Source of the DNA: Brucellaceae bacterium
Lineage (GTDB): Bacteria > Pseudomonadota > Alphaproteobacteria > Rhizobiales > Rhizobiaceae
Length of the DNA: 64,000 nt
Reading direction: 5' to 3'
Assembly: GCA_020637775.1 (NCBI GenBank)
Contig: JACKJV010000014.1
Span: forward strand, 20,550-84,549
In this document: in pieces, positions 41,211 through 50,838 of the stretch
Layout of the letters: each line of letters starts with the position of its first letter
Position numbering within the stretch: the stretch's first letter is position 1
Program-made: the position numbers and the translations under genes
The notes under the pieces: generated by a model
Database searches by the model: none
Told to the model about the DNA's origin: nothing
The model's input: the letters and a program-made list of their open reading frames with translations, nothing else

Positions 41211-44200
41211 ATGACCAAGCCTGATCTCGACCACATCCGCGCCGGGATGCGCACGCACATGATCGCCGATGAGAGCGCCGCCGTCATGCGGCTGATCGAG
41301 ACTGCGGACCTGTCTGAAGGCGACCGGTCGGCGATTTCGGCGCGTGCAGCCGGCCTGGTGCGCACGGTGCGATCGTCCTCGGCGCCGACCATGATGGAAA
41401 GCTTCCTGGGCGAATATGGCCTCTCCACCGGCGAGGGCGTGGCCCTGATGTGCCTGGCGGAAGCGCTGCTGCGCGTGCCCGACGCCGAAACCGTGGACGA
41501 CCTGATCCGCGACAAGATCACACCGCATGACTGGTCGGCGCATCAGGGCCATTCCTCGTCCATCATGGTCAACGCCTCGACATGGGCGCTGATGCTGACG
41601 GGCCGCGTGCTGGACGACGAGGAGGAGCGCGGCATCGAAGGCACCCTGCTTTCGCTCGTGCGCCGTCTGGGCGAGCCGGTGATCCGGCGGGCCGTGGGGG
41701 CCGCGATGCGCGAGATGGGCGACCAGTTCGTGCTGGGCCGCAATATCGGCGAAGCGGTGAAGCGCGGGCGCGACCTGATCGCCAAGGGCTACCTCTATTC
41801 CTATGACATGCTGGGCGAGGCGGCGCGTACGGCGGAGGATGCCGAGCGCTACTTCGACGCCTATGCCGGCGCTATCGCGGAACTGGCGCGGTCTTCCAAC
41901 AGGCCAGACATTCGCCACAATCCCGGCATTTCGGTCAAGCTGTCCGCGCTGCATCCACGCTACGAGGCGGTCAAGCGCGAGACCATGCTGCCGGAGATGA
42001 CAGAGCGGCTTCTGGCGCTTGCCAAGGCAGCAAAAGATGCCCGCATGGGGCTCAACATCGATGCGGAAGAGGCCGACCGGCTGGATATCTCGCTGGACGT
42101 GATCGAGCGGGTGCTTTCCGATCCGTCGCTCGAAGGCTGGGACGGTTTCGGCGTGGTGGTGCAGGCCTACGGGCCGCGCGCGCCCTTCGTGCTGGACTGG
42201 CTTCATGCGCTTGCCACGAAGCATGACCGGCACATCATGGTGCGGCTCGTCAAGGGCGCCTATTGGGACAGCGAGATCAAGCGGGCGCAGGTGATGGGAT
42301 TGCCGGGCTACCCGGTCTTCACCCGCAAGACCCACACCGATGTTTCCTACCTGGCATGCGCGCGCAAGCTCCTGTCCATGACAGACCGCATCTATCCGCA
42401 ATTCGCCACGCACAATGCCCATACGGCCGCCGCGATCCTGGCCATGGCTCCGGACAAGGACTGTTTCGAGTTCCAGCGTCTGCACGGCATGGGCGAGACG
42501 CTGCATGAGGCGATCCGCAAGGGCGAGGGCACGCGCTGCCGCATCTATGCTCCGGTTGGCCAGCACTCCGACCTGCTGGCCTATCTGGTGCGACGCCTGC
42601 TTGAAAATGGCGCCAATTCCTCCTTTGTCCACCAGATCGTCGACGAGGACGTGCCGCCGGAAGAGATCGCCCGCGATCCGATTGCCTCGGTGCTGGAAAC
42701 GGGGGCTGCACCGAACCCGGCCATTCGCCGCCCGGCCGATGTCTTCAAGCCTGACCGGGCCAATTCGCGCGGGCGCGATTTCACCGATCCGCTCGACCTG
42801 GCCGCGATGGAGGCCGCGCGTGCGCCCTTCATGGCGCCGCATCAATGGCAGGCACGGCCCACCGTGCCGGGGCGCGCGGCATTTGGCGATGGATACCCGG
42901 TGACCAATCCGGCCGTGCCCGGCGACACGGTGGGCGGGTGTTTCGACGCCACGCGGGACGATGTGATCGCCGCGCACGATGCGGCGCGCGAGGCACAAGG
43001 GGAATGGGAGGCGCTGGGCGCGCGCCAGCGTGGCGCCATCCTTTCGGACGCCGCCGCGCTTTATGAAAAGCATGCCGAGGAATTCTTCGCGCTTTGTGCC
43101 CGCGAGGCCGGCAAGACGCTGGCCGATGCCATTGCCGAAGTGCGCGAGGCCATCGACTTCCTGCACTACTACGCAGCGCAGGCGCCGAAGACAGAAGCCG
43201 GATCGCGGGCGCGCGGCGTGATTGCCTGCATCTCGCCGTGGAACTTCCCGCTGGCGATCTTCACCGGCCAGGTGGCTGCGGCGCTGGTCACCGGCAATGC
43301 GGTTCTGGCAAAGCCGGCCGAACAGACCCCCTTGATCGCGGCGCGGGCGGTCGAGCTTCTGCATCAGGCCGGGGTTCCGGCGGGCGTACTGCAATTGCTG
43401 CCGGGCGATGGCGAGGCGGTGGGCGCCACGCTGACTGCGCTGCCGGGCCTGAACGGGGTCTGCTTCACCGGGTCGACCGAAGTGGCACGCATCATCGAGC
43501 GGCAATTGGCGAAAACCGGTACGGCGGACGCCATGCTGATCGCGGAGACGGGCGGGCTGAACGCCATGATCGTCGATTCCACCGCCCTGCCTGAACAGGC
43601 TGTGCGCGATGCCGTGGCCTCGGCCTTCCAGAGCGCGGGCCAGCGCTGTTCAGCGCTGCGCGTACTCTACGTCCAGGAGGATGTGGCCGCAAAGGTGACA
43701 ACCATGCTGACCGGCGCCATGGAGGCGCTCAGCGTGGGTGATCCGTCGGACATCGCCACCGATGTAGGTCCGGTGATCGACGAGGAGGCGCGCGCTTCCA
43801 TCGCCGCCTATTGCCAGGAAAAGGCTGGCGAAGGCCGCCTCGTGGCGAAGCTGGACGTGCCGGCAGACGGCCTGTTCGTGGCGCCGCACATCCTTCGGGT
43901 GCGCGGAATCGAAGAGATGGAGCGGGAGATTTTCGGCCCTGTCCTGCATCTGGCCACCTTCAGGGCCGATCAGCTCGATTCGGTGATCGCGGCCATCAAT
44001 GCCAAGGGCTATGGTCTGACCTTCGGCCTGCATACGCGCATCGATGACCGCGTGCAGCATGTCGTCGACCGCATCCATGCCGGCAATGTCTATGTGAACC
44101 GCAACCAGATCGGCGCCATTGTCGGCTCGCAGCCCTTCGGCGGCGAAGGCCTGTCGGGCACGGGGCCGAAGGCGGGCGGGCCGCTCTACCTGCGCCGGTT

Positions 44201-44831
44201 CCGCAAGGTTCCTGCCGATGGCGAGACCGGCGCATTGGAGGGTGATCCGGTTTCCGGACTGCCGATGCCGGATGCCGAGGCGGCGCTGCAATGGGCGGGT
44301 CGGACAGACCGGATCGCGCATCTGCGCAAGGTGCTGCGCGGGCGCGCCGCGCCGGCCGTGGCCGCGGCAGCCGGTGTCGACCAGGGGCCTGTCGATCTGC
44401 CGGGCCCGACGGGTGAGGGCAACAGCCTGACACTGGCGGCGCGCGGGCTGGTGCTGTGCCTTGGACCTTCGCCGGACGTGCTGCTGGACCAGGCGGTTCA
44501 GGCGCTGGCCTTCGGCAATGCTGTCGTGGCCATTGCGCCGGATGCGAACGAGGCCCTCAAACCGCTCATGGGCCAGGGGCTGCCGCTGGCGGTTGCCAAT
44601 GGCATCGTGGCGGAGAGCCTGCTTGGCGAGGCAAGGCTGGATGCGGTGGCGCTGCATGCCGGTGAAGACGATCTGCGGCGTGTGCGTCAGGCGCTGGCGG
44701 CCCGGCCGGGAGCCATCGTTCGGCTGATCGACGAGCGGCTGGCGCCATCGGCCTATGTGCATGAGCGGGCCTTGTGCGTGGATACGACGGCGGCGGGCGG
44801 CAATGCCTCGCTTCTGGCGGCGGCGGGCTGA
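41211..44831 (+). CDS. putA: Bifunctional proline dehydrogenase/glutamate-semialdehyde dehydrogenase
   Basis: 1206 residues with a GGAGG ribosome-binding site. The proline dehydrogenase barrel occupies about residues 85-470 (LVKGAYWDSEIKRAQ near 345). The aldehyde dehydrogenase follows, with Glu in IAETGGLNAMIVDS near 779 and Cys in SAGQRCSALRVL near 812. The C-terminal 150 residues are the extra PutA cap. It lacks the N-terminal ribbon-helix-helix found in autoregulating PutA, fitting control by the divergent Lrp-type gene. It makes glutamate from proline at the membrane, passing electrons to quinone. Confidence 0.96.
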   Translation: MTKPDLDHIRAGMRTHMIADESAAVMRLIETADLSEGDRSAISARAAGLVRTVRSSSAPTMMESFLGEYGLSTGEGVALMCLAEALLRVPDAETVDDLIRDKITPHDWSAHQGHSSSIMVNASTWALMLTGRVLDDEEERGIEGTLLSLVRRLGEPVIRRAVGAAMREMGDQFVLGRNIGEAVKRGRDLIAKGYLYSYDMLGEAARTAEDAERYFDAYAGAIAELARSSNRPDIRHNPGISVKLSALHPRYEAVKRETMLPEMTERLLALAKAAKDARMGLNIDAEEADRLDISLDVIERVLSDPSLEGWDGFGVVVQAYGPRAPFVLDWLHALATKHDRHIMVRLVKGAYWDSEIKRAQVMGLPGYPVFTRKTHTDVSYLACARKLLSMTDRIYPQFATHNAHTAAAILAMAPDKDCFEFQRLHGMGETLHEAIRKGEGTRCRIYAPVGQHSDLLAYLVRRLLENGANSSFVHQIVDEDVPPEEIARDPIASVLETGAAPNPAIRRPADVFKPDRANSRGRDFTDPLDLAAMEAARAPFMAPHQWQARPTVPGRAAFGDGYPVTNPAVPGDTVGGCFDATRDDVIAAHDAAREAQGEWEALGARQRGAILSDAAALYEKHAEEFFALCAREAGKTLADAIAEVREAIDFLHYYAAQAPKTEAGSRARGVIACISPWNFPLAIFTGQVAAALVTGNAVLAKPAEQTPLIAARAVELLHQAGVPAGVLQLLPGDGEAVGATLTALPGLNGVCFTGSTEVARIIERQLAKTGTADAMLIAETGGLNAMIVDSTALPEQAVRDAVASAFQSAGQRCSALRVLYVQEDVAAKVTTMLTGAMEALSVGDPSDIATDVGPVIDEEARASIAAYCQEKAGEGRLVAKLDVPADGLFVAPHILRVRGIEEMEREIFGPVLHLATFRADQLDSVIAAINAKGYGLTFGLHTRIDDRVQHVVDRIHAGNVYVNRNQIGAIVGSQPFGGEGLSGTGPKAGGPLYLRRFRKVPADGETGALEGDPVSGLPMPDAEAALQWAGRTDRIAHLRKVLRGRAAPAVAAAAGVDQGPVDLPGPTGEGNSLTLAARGLVLCLGPSPDVLLDQAVQALAFGNAVVAIAPDANEALKPLMGQGLPLAVANGIVAESLLGEARLDAVALHAGEDDLRRVRQALAARPGAIVRLIDERLAPSAYVHERALCVDTTAAGGNASLLAAAG

Positions 44832-44844
44832 AGAGGCGAGCGGT

Positions 44845-44871
44845 TTCAGGCGGTTGGGACGACCGCCTGAA
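44845..44871 (+). terminator. Hairpin downstream of putA
   Basis: TTCAGGCGGT (44845-44854) and ACCGCCTGAA (44862-44871) form a perfect 10-bp stem with a 7-nt loop, 14 bp past the putA stop. No T-run follows, so it is either a weak terminator or an RNA-stabilising hairpin. Confidence 0.5.
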
Positions 44872-44930
44872 GCCAGGGGAAAAGCCACCTGCATCTTGCT
44901 TTCGCCGCCGGACTGGCCGATAGGCATGGC

Positions 44931-45665
44931 ATGACCGGTGTCATCCTCGCCATTGTCGGACTGGCCCTGGGCGGCCTGCTCAAGGGAGCAACGGGCGCCG
45001 GCGCGCCCATTCTCGCCGTGCCGATCATGGCGATCTATTTCAACGTTCCGGTCGCCGTCGCCATATTCGCGGTGCCCAACCTGCTGGCCAATGTCTGGCA
45101 GGCGTGGACCTATCGCAGCCAGCGATTGCCACCGCGTTTCATGATTTCCTTCGCCGGGGGCGGCGCGCTCGGAACCTTCATCGGCACCGTCCTGCTGGCC
45201 AACCTTCCGGGCCATGCGCTGACGCTCGTGGTGGCGCTGTCGGTCTTCGTCTATGTCGGTTTCCGGCTGGCGCGGCCCGGCTGGGTGCTGCTCTACCCGC
45301 TGGCCGAGAAGCTGGCGCCGTTCTTCGGTACGCTGGCAGGGGTCCTGTTCGGCGCGTCAGGCCTGTCGGCGCCGGTCTCGCTCAGCTTTCTGAACGCCAT
45401 GAAACTGGAGCGGCGGACCTTCGTCGCCACCGTTACCGTGTTCTTCGTCATGATGGGCGTGGTTCAGATCCCGATGCTGTTTGCCTATGGCATCATGGAC
45501 GGGCAACGCTTCCTCCTGAGCACGGCGGCAATCCTGCCGATCTTCGCCGGCATGCCGGTTGGCGCCTGGCTGGCGCGCCACATCTCACGCGAGACCTTCG
45601 ACAAGATCATCCTCGCGGTGCTGACGCTGATAGCAATCCGTCTGCTTCTCCAGGCGACCGGATGA
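44931..45665 (+). CDS. TSUP-family membrane permease
   Basis: 244 residues with about seven hydrophobic segments and the family start ILAIVGLALGGLLKGATGAGAPILAVPIM plus GTLAGVLFGASGLSAPVSLSFL near residue 138, the second conserved half. It belongs to the sulfite exporter TauE/SafE group. It lies 99 bp after putA and convergent with the hydrolase gene. The anion carried is unknown. Confidence 0.87.
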   Translation: MTGVILAIVGLALGGLLKGATGAGAPILAVPIMAIYFNVPVAVAIFAVPNLLANVWQAWTYRSQRLPPRFMISFAGGGALGTFIGTVLLANLPGHALTLVVALSVFVYVGFRLARPGWVLLYPLAEKLAPFFGTLAGVLFGASGLSAPVSLSFLNAMKLERRTFVATVTVFFVMMGVVQIPMLFAYGIMDGQRFLLSTAAILPIFAGMPVGAWLARHISRETFDKIILAVLTLIAIRLLLQATG

Positions 45666-45668
45666 CGT

Positions 45669-46544
45669 TCACGGCGACAGGAAGTCCAGGATCGCCGTTG
45701 CCGTGGCATCCGGTGCGGTATCGGGAAAGAAGTGACCGCCGGTCATCGCGCTGCCGGTCACGTCGTCGCAGCAGCGGCGCCACTCGGCGGTGACATCGAA
45801 CTGCCTGGCCATCAGCCCCTCGGCCCCGTAGAGTGCCTGGACGGGGCAGGTGACGCGCATGTCGCGGCCGGCTTCGTCCATCGGCCAGTCCACCAGCCAG
45901 GCGGCACGGTAGTCTGCGCACATGGCCCGAATCGATTCCGGGTCGCGCCAGCAGCGGCGGTATTCGGCAAGCTGGCCGTCATCGAATGCGGCGATGCCGT
46001 CCGGCCCCCAGCCCGAAAGGCAGTTCTCGAAGAACAGATCGGGATCATGGCCGATCATCGTTTCCGGGAAGGGGAAAGGCTGGGCGAGAAAGAACCAGTG
46101 ATAATAGGCGTGAGCGGTTTTGGGGCCACCTTCGGCAAAGACCGTTCGGGTGGGGATGATATCCATGACGGTGAGGGTGCGCACCCGGGCCGGATGGTCC
46201 AGCGTCAGGCGGTGTGCCGTGCGCCCGCCCCGGTCGTGCCCGACCAGGTGGAAGCTGTCATGGCCGAGCGCCTGCATCAGCGAAACCATGTCGTCGGCCA
46301 TGGCGCGGAAACAGTAATTGCCGCTCTCGGGTCCGTTGTCCGGCTTCGACGAATCGCCATAGCCGCGCAGGTCGGCGGCCACCACGGTGAATTTTTCAGC
46401 CAGTTGCGGCGCTATTTTCGCCCACATGGCCTTTGTCTGCGGAAAGCCGTGCAGAAGAAGAACCGGCGGACCGTCGCCGGCCGTCACATAGGCGATATTG
46501 GCCATGCCGGTCTCATGCCGGCCGTGGCGAAAGCCCTCGAACAT
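45669..46544 (-). CDS. Alpha/beta hydrolase, haloacetate dehalogenase-like
   Basis: 291 residues with an AGGAGGGAAG ribosome-binding site. The nucleophile is Asp in GHDRGGRTAHRL near residue 105, not Ser, with the His in GGHFFPDTAP near residue 270. The halide-pocket pattern YYHWFFLAQPFPFPE near residue 148 (His-Trp) and the Tyr in ADYRAAW agree with fluoroacetate dehalogenases, which hydrolyse C-F or C-Cl bonds of haloacetates. Epoxide hydrolases share the fold, but the His-Trp pair favours the dehalogenase group. Native substrate untested. Confidence 0.85.
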   Translation of the reverse strand: MFEGFRHGRHETGMANIAYVTAGDGPPVLLLHGFPQTKAMWAKIAPQLAEKFTVVAADLRGYGDSSKPDNGPESGNYCFRAMADDMVSLMQALGHDSFHLVGHDRGGRTAHRLTLDHPARVRTLTVMDIIPTRTVFAEGGPKTAHAYYHWFFLAQPFPFPETMIGHDPDLFFENCLSGWGPDGIAAFDDGQLAEYRRCWRDPESIRAMCADYRAAWLVDWPMDEAGRDMRVTCPVQALYGAEGLMARQFDVTAEWRRCCDDVTGSAMTGGHFFPDTAPDATATAILDFLSP

Positions 46545-46657
46545 GGATCGCTTCCCTCCTCCTGTCGTTCCAAGGCGGGGAAACTAGTCCTGCCCGAGTT
46601 GACGGGCAAGGCCGGGCGGTCTTTCCTTGCGCCCGATACCGAAACCGGAGGACTGGA

Positions 46658-47749
46658 ATGCTGGAGGGCGTGCGAATCATCGAGGTCGAGGGATTGGGGC
46701 CGGGGCCGTTCTGCGGCATGCTGCTGGCGGATCTGGGAGCCGATGTCATCGTGGTGCATCGGCCGGACGGTTCGATGGCGCCCGGCGCACCAGCGGAGAA
46801 CCTGCTGGATCGCGGCAAGCGGTCCATCGCGCTGGATCTGAAAAGCGCCGATGACAAGGCCATCTTCCTCGACCTCGTCAAGACCGCCGACGGACTGATC
46901 GAGGGATTCCGGCCGGGCGTGATGGAGCGGCTCGGGCTTGGACCCGAAGATTGCCACGGGGTACGGCCGTCGCTTGTCTATGGCCGCATGACCGGATGGG
47001 GTCAGGACGGCCCGCGCGCGCTGCAGGCCGGCCACGATCTCAACTATGCCTCGCTTTCGGGAGCGGCATGGTATGCCTCGCCGGCGGGCGAATGCCCGTT
47101 CACGCCGCCAACGGTGGTGGGGGACATCGGCGGCGGCGCGCTCTATCTGGCCATCGGCATGCTTTCGGGCATTTTCAAGGCGAGGGTGGGCGGGCAGGGC
47201 ACGGTTGTCGATGCGGCCATCGTGGACGGTTCGGCGCACATGATGAACCTGCTGATGTCGCTGAAACAGGCGGGCGGCCTGGCGATGGAACGCGGACGCA
47301 GCCTGCTCGATGGCCCACACTGGAGCCGGACCTATCGCACCAAGGATGGCGGCTTCTTCTCTGTCCAGAGCCTCGAGCCCAAATTCTACGCCATCCTCCT
47401 GGAAAAGCTTGGGCTTTCCGACGACCCGGATTTCCGTCACCAGTTCGACCAGCGCCGCTGGCCGGCGCTGAACCGGCGCCTGGAAGCCTTGTTTGCCAGC
47501 CGTACGCGGGCCGAATGGGCGGAATGCTTTGCGGGGTCGGATGCATGCGCGGCGCCGGTTCATGCTCCGCAGGAGGCGATGGACGATCCGCACATGGCAG
47601 CACGCGGTGTCTGGCAGGCGCCGGGCGGTGTCCTGCAGGCCGCGGCCGCGCCGCGTTTCGACGGCAGGCCGGCACCCGCGCCGCGCCCTTCGCCCGCCCG
47701 TGACGGAGACCGCGATGCCATCCTGGCGGAGGTCGGCCGGGCCTTGTGA
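46658..47749 (+). CDS. CoA transferase family III (CaiB/BaiF), racemase-like
   Basis: 363 residues with a GGAG ribosome-binding site. Family III features are LEGVRIIEVEGLGPGPFCGMLLADLGADV at the start, the DLKSADDKAIFLDLVKTADGLIEGFRPGVMERL region, and the catalytic-Asp-bearing GHDLNYASLSGA near residue 125. The YASL segment resembles alpha-methylacyl-CoA racemases rather than transferases. Substrate is unknown. It is divergent from the dehalogenase-like gene and followed by a ferredoxin reductase gene. Confidence 0.88.
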   Translation: MLEGVRIIEVEGLGPGPFCGMLLADLGADVIVVHRPDGSMAPGAPAENLLDRGKRSIALDLKSADDKAIFLDLVKTADGLIEGFRPGVMERLGLGPEDCHGVRPSLVYGRMTGWGQDGPRALQAGHDLNYASLSGAAWYASPAGECPFTPPTVVGDIGGGALYLAIGMLSGIFKARVGGQGTVVDAAIVDGSAHMMNLLMSLKQAGGLAMERGRSLLDGPHWSRTYRTKDGGFFSVQSLEPKFYAILLEKLGLSDDPDFRHQFDQRRWPALNRRLEALFASRTRAEWAECFAGSDACAAPVHAPQEAMDDPHMAARGVWQAPGGVLQAAAAPRFDGRPAPAPRPSPARDGDRDAILAEVGRAL

Positions 47750-47828
47750 AGACTTGCCAAGGGCGCACCGGCATTCCAAAACCGCGCAAGCGGAGACTGG
47801 CATGTCTCATCATGAAGGAGAAGCGAGC

Positions 47829-49061
47829 GTGACGGATCGGATCATCATCGTCGGTGCAGGCCATGGCGGGGTGCAGGCCGCGGCAAGTCTCAGGCAGGAG
47901 GGCTGGCAAGGCGAAATCGCAATGATTTCCGAGGATGCGGATCTGCCCTATCACAAGCCGCCGCTTTCCAAGGCTTTCCTCAAGGCCCCCGATGCCGGCC
48001 TGCAATTGCTCAAGGGGGAGGGCTTCTATACCGACAATGCGATAGACCTGATGCTTGGCCAGACGGCGATGGGCATTGACAGGAAGGCACAGACCGTCAC
48101 GCTGGATGACGGGCAGGTCCTGTCCTACACTTGGTTGCTGCTGGCGACCGGAGCCGGGCCGCGGCGACTGACATGCCCGGGGCACGATGCGCGCGGCGTG
48201 TTCTACCTGCGCAATGCCAATGACGCGCGAGCGCTGCGCGACGCCAAGGCGCATGCGCAGGACATTGCCGTGATCGGAGGCGGTTTCATCGGGCTGGAGG
48301 CGGCGGCGACGTTTGCGCAGGCGGGCAGGGCGGTGACCGTGGTGGAAATGGCCGACCGGCTGCTGGGACGCGCCGTTTCGCCGGAAGTCTCGGCGCACAT
48401 GAAGGCCTATCACGAGAGCCTCGGCATCACCGTGCTCACGGATACCGGGCTCGAGGCGATTGCCGTGGAGGGCAGCGACGTGGCCGGGGTGCGCGTGGCC
48501 GGTGGGCGGGTCATCCCCGCCGACATCGTGATCGCGGGCATCGGCGCAATGCCGGAGACCGGGCTGGCGGTTGCCGCAGGGCTGGACACGGATAACGGCA
48601 TTGCCGTCGACGGGCGGCTTGCGACCTCTGATCCGGCCATTTTCGCGATTGGTGATTGCGTCAGCTTCCCGCATGCGGCCAGCGGTCGGCGGCTGCGGCT
48701 GGAATCGGTGCAGAACGCGACCGACCAGGCGCGCCATGTGGCGAAAACCATGCTTGGCGCCAAGGAAGCCTTCGATGCCGTGGCCTGGTTCTGGTCCGAC
48801 CAGGGCGAGCGCAAGCTGCAGATGGCCGGGCTTTCCGCCGGGGCTGACCGGCGGCTCGTTTCCGGCGATACCGACAGCGGCGCTTTCTCGGTCTATCATT
48901 TCGCCGGCGACAGGCTGCTGGCCGTCGACAGCGTGAACCGGCCTGGCGATCACATGCTGGCGCGGCGCATCCTGGCGGCTGGCTATTCGCCGGGCGACGC
49001 GGAAATCGCTGCCGGCGCGGCAGCGCTCAAGGCGGGGCTGCAGGCCCATCACGCCGCTTGA
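47829..49061 (+). CDS. FAD-dependent ferredoxin/rubredoxin reductase
   Basis: 410 residues from the GTG at 47829, which has AAGGAG 8 nt upstream; an in-frame ATG at 47802 lacks a site. The two Rossmann motifs are IIIVGAGHGGVQAAASL near the start and IAVIGGGFIGLEAAATFAQAG near residue 150, and FAD contact IFAIGDCVSFPH lies near residue 272. The C-terminal reductase domain has FWSDQGERKLQMAGL. Such enzymes pass electrons from NAD(P)H to a ferredoxin for P450 or ring-hydroxylating systems. No oxygenase gene is adjacent. Confidence 0.9.
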   Translation: MTDRIIIVGAGHGGVQAAASLRQEGWQGEIAMISEDADLPYHKPPLSKAFLKAPDAGLQLLKGEGFYTDNAIDLMLGQTAMGIDRKAQTVTLDDGQVLSYTWLLLATGAGPRRLTCPGHDARGVFYLRNANDARALRDAKAHAQDIAVIGGGFIGLEAAATFAQAGRAVTVVEMADRLLGRAVSPEVSAHMKAYHESLGITVLTDTGLEAIAVEGSDVAGVRVAGGRVIPADIVIAGIGAMPETGLAVAAGLDTDNGIAVDGRLATSDPAIFAIGDCVSFPHAASGRRLRLESVQNATDQARHVAKTMLGAKEAFDAVAWFWSDQGERKLQMAGLSAGADRRLVSGDTDSGAFSVYHFAGDRLLAVDSVNRPGDHMLARRILAAGYSPGDAEIAAGAAALKAGLQAHHAA

Positions 49062-49174
49062 TGAGGCCGGCGGGTCGATCAGAATATTCTTCCATAACGT
49101 GTGGCTGTTTCGTCATTTCGCCCCATTGGCAAAGCCGCGCATATGACCTATGTCCGGACCAGTTGCAGTGAACG

Positions 49175-50329
49175 ATGGTGAATGCCGTGGCCGATCTCCA
49201 GTCCCAAGTCGTCGAACAGCTCAAGCGCGTTGCCGGGCCGGATGGTTCGGGCAATATTGTCGACCTCGGGATGACGTCGCAGGTCGTCATCATCGACGGA
49301 AAGGCCTTTTTCTCGATTTCCGTGCCAGCCGAGCAGGCTGAACAGCTGGAGCCGCTGCGCGAGGCGGCCGAAACGGCGGCGTTGCAGGTGGACGGGATCA
49401 CCTCCGCCATGGCTGTCCTGACGGCCGAACGCAAGCCCGGCGCGGCACCGTCGCAGCCGCCGAAAATGCCGCCGGAGCCGCAGGCACCGCCCAGGCCGGC
49501 CAACCAGGCGCCGCAGCCCAAGCCGGCCGGGATTCCCGGCATCAAGGCAATCATCGCTGTCGCATCGGGAAAGGGCGGTGTCGGCAAGTCGACGACGACC
49601 GTCAATCTTGCACTTGGGCTGAAGGAACTCGGCCTTGCCGTCGGCATTCTCGACGCGGACATCTACGGGCCGTCCATGCCGCGCCTGCTGAAGCTGTCGG
49701 GCAATCCGGAACTTGCATCGGCCAAGAAGCTCAAGCCGATGGAGCGCTACGGGCTGAAAGTCATGTCCATGGGTTTCATGGTGGACGAGGACACGCCGGT
49801 GATCTGGCGCGGACCGATGGTGATGTCGGCGCTCAAGCAGATGATGAACGAAGTGGAATGGGGCGAACTCGATGTGCTGGTGGTCGACATGCCGCCCGGC
49901 ACGGGGGACGCGCAACTGACCATGGCGCAGTCGGTGCCCCTGGCCGGCGCGGTGATCGTCTCGACGCCTCAGGACCTTGCGCTCATCGATGCCCGCAAGG
50001 GGCTGAACATGTTCAATCGCGTCGATGTGCCTGTGCTCGGCCTCGTGGAAAACATGAGCTATTTCATCTGCTCCAATTGCGGCGAACGGCATGACATCTT
50101 CGGCCATGGCGGCGCACGCGATGAAGCCGGGCGCATCGGGGTGCCTTTCCTGGGCGAAGTGCCGCTGGAAATGACGATCCGCGAGACATCCGATGCCGGC
50201 TCGCCGGTCGTTGTCTCGGCGCCGGACGGGCCGCATGCACAGATTTATCGCGATATCGCGGCGCGCGTCTGGGAAGGGGTAACGGCGGCGCAGGGGGCAT
50301 CCAAGGGGCCGAACATCGTCTTCGAATAG
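49175..50329 (+). CDS. mrp: Mrp/ApbC/NBP35-family Fe-S carrier ATPase
   Basis: 384 residues. An N-terminal DUF59/MIP18-like domain (about 1-85) is joined by a Pro/Ala-rich linker to a P-loop ATPase with the deviant Walker A ASGKGGVGKST near residue 130, DADIYGPSMPRLL, and DMPPGTGDAQLTMAQ. The CxxC in FICSNCGERHDIFGHGG near residue 300 binds the Fe-S cluster at the dimer interface. It inserts clusters into apoproteins in the cytoplasm. It is convergent with the MgtC gene. Confidence 0.95.
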   Translation: MVNAVADLQSQVVEQLKRVAGPDGSGNIVDLGMTSQVVIIDGKAFFSISVPAEQAEQLEPLREAAETAALQVDGITSAMAVLTAERKPGAAPSQPPKMPPEPQAPPRPANQAPQPKPAGIPGIKAIIAVASGKGGVGKSTTTVNLALGLKELGLAVGILDADIYGPSMPRLLKLSGNPELASAKKLKPMERYGLKVMSMGFMVDEDTPVIWRGPMVMSALKQMMNEVEWGELDVLVVDMPPGTGDAQLTMAQSVPLAGAVIVSTPQDLALIDARKGLNMFNRVDVPVLGLVENMSYFICSNCGERHDIFGHGGARDEAGRIGVPFLGEVPLEMTIRETSDAGSPVVVSAPDGPHAQIYRDIAARVWEGVTAAQGASKGPNIVFE

Positions 50330-50350
50330 GCCGCGTCCGAACCCCCGGCT

Positions 50351-50806
50351 TCACGGCTCCAGCCGCTTGATGATCACCAGAACGATGACCGCCATGACCG
50401 TGGCGGCAATCGCGACGAGATAGAGCCCGGCACCGACGGACAGGCCGACGGCGCCGGCCAGCCACATGCCCGCACCGGTTGTCAATCCGCGGACATTGCC
50501 GCGCGCATGGATAATCGATCCGGCGGCCAGGAAGGCGACGCCCGCAGTCACGGCCTCGATCACGCGAATCGGATCGGTTCGTCCGCCGTCCATGCTGAAG
50601 CGTTCAAACAGTTCGAGGGCGATGAGCGTGAACAGGCAGGCGGCCAGCGAGACAAGGATATGGGTGCGCAAACCGGCGGCGTGATCGCGGGCCTCGCGGT
50701 CCAGCCCGATGACGGCGCCAAAGGCTCCTGCCATGGCCAACCGCGTGAAAGCCGTGCCTACAGGCATGGCCATCGTGTCGTGAAGGGCGGCTGGCAGATA
50801 TTCCAT
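50351..50806 (-). CDS. MgtC/SapB-family membrane protein
   Basis: 151 residues from the ATG at 50806 with an AAAGGAGT ribosome-binding site. The hydrophobic N-terminal MgtC domain shows RLAMAGAFGAVIGLDREARDHAAGLRTHILVSLAACLFTLIAL and VTAGVAFLAAGSIIHARGNVRGLTTGAGMWL. It lacks the cytoplasmic ACT-like C-terminus of virulence-type MgtC. Roles in magnesium or phosphate homeostasis are known for the family. It is downstream of the znuA gene on the same strand. Confidence 0.9.
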   Translation of the reverse strand: MEYLPAALHDTMAMPVGTAFTRLAMAGAFGAVIGLDREARDHAAGLRTHILVSLAACLFTLIALELFERFSMDGGRTDPIRVIEAVTAGVAFLAAGSIIHARGNVRGLTTGAGMWLAGAVGLSVGAGLYLVAIAATVMAVIVLVIIKRLEP

Positions 50807-50838
50807 CGCGGACTCCTTTCGCAGGCCGCACGGGAGCC

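Noticed and set aside
41022..43505. 827-codon open frame on the minus strand opposite putA
   Set aside because: Antisense shadow of a clear PutA; composition is Arg/His-rich nonsense without domains.
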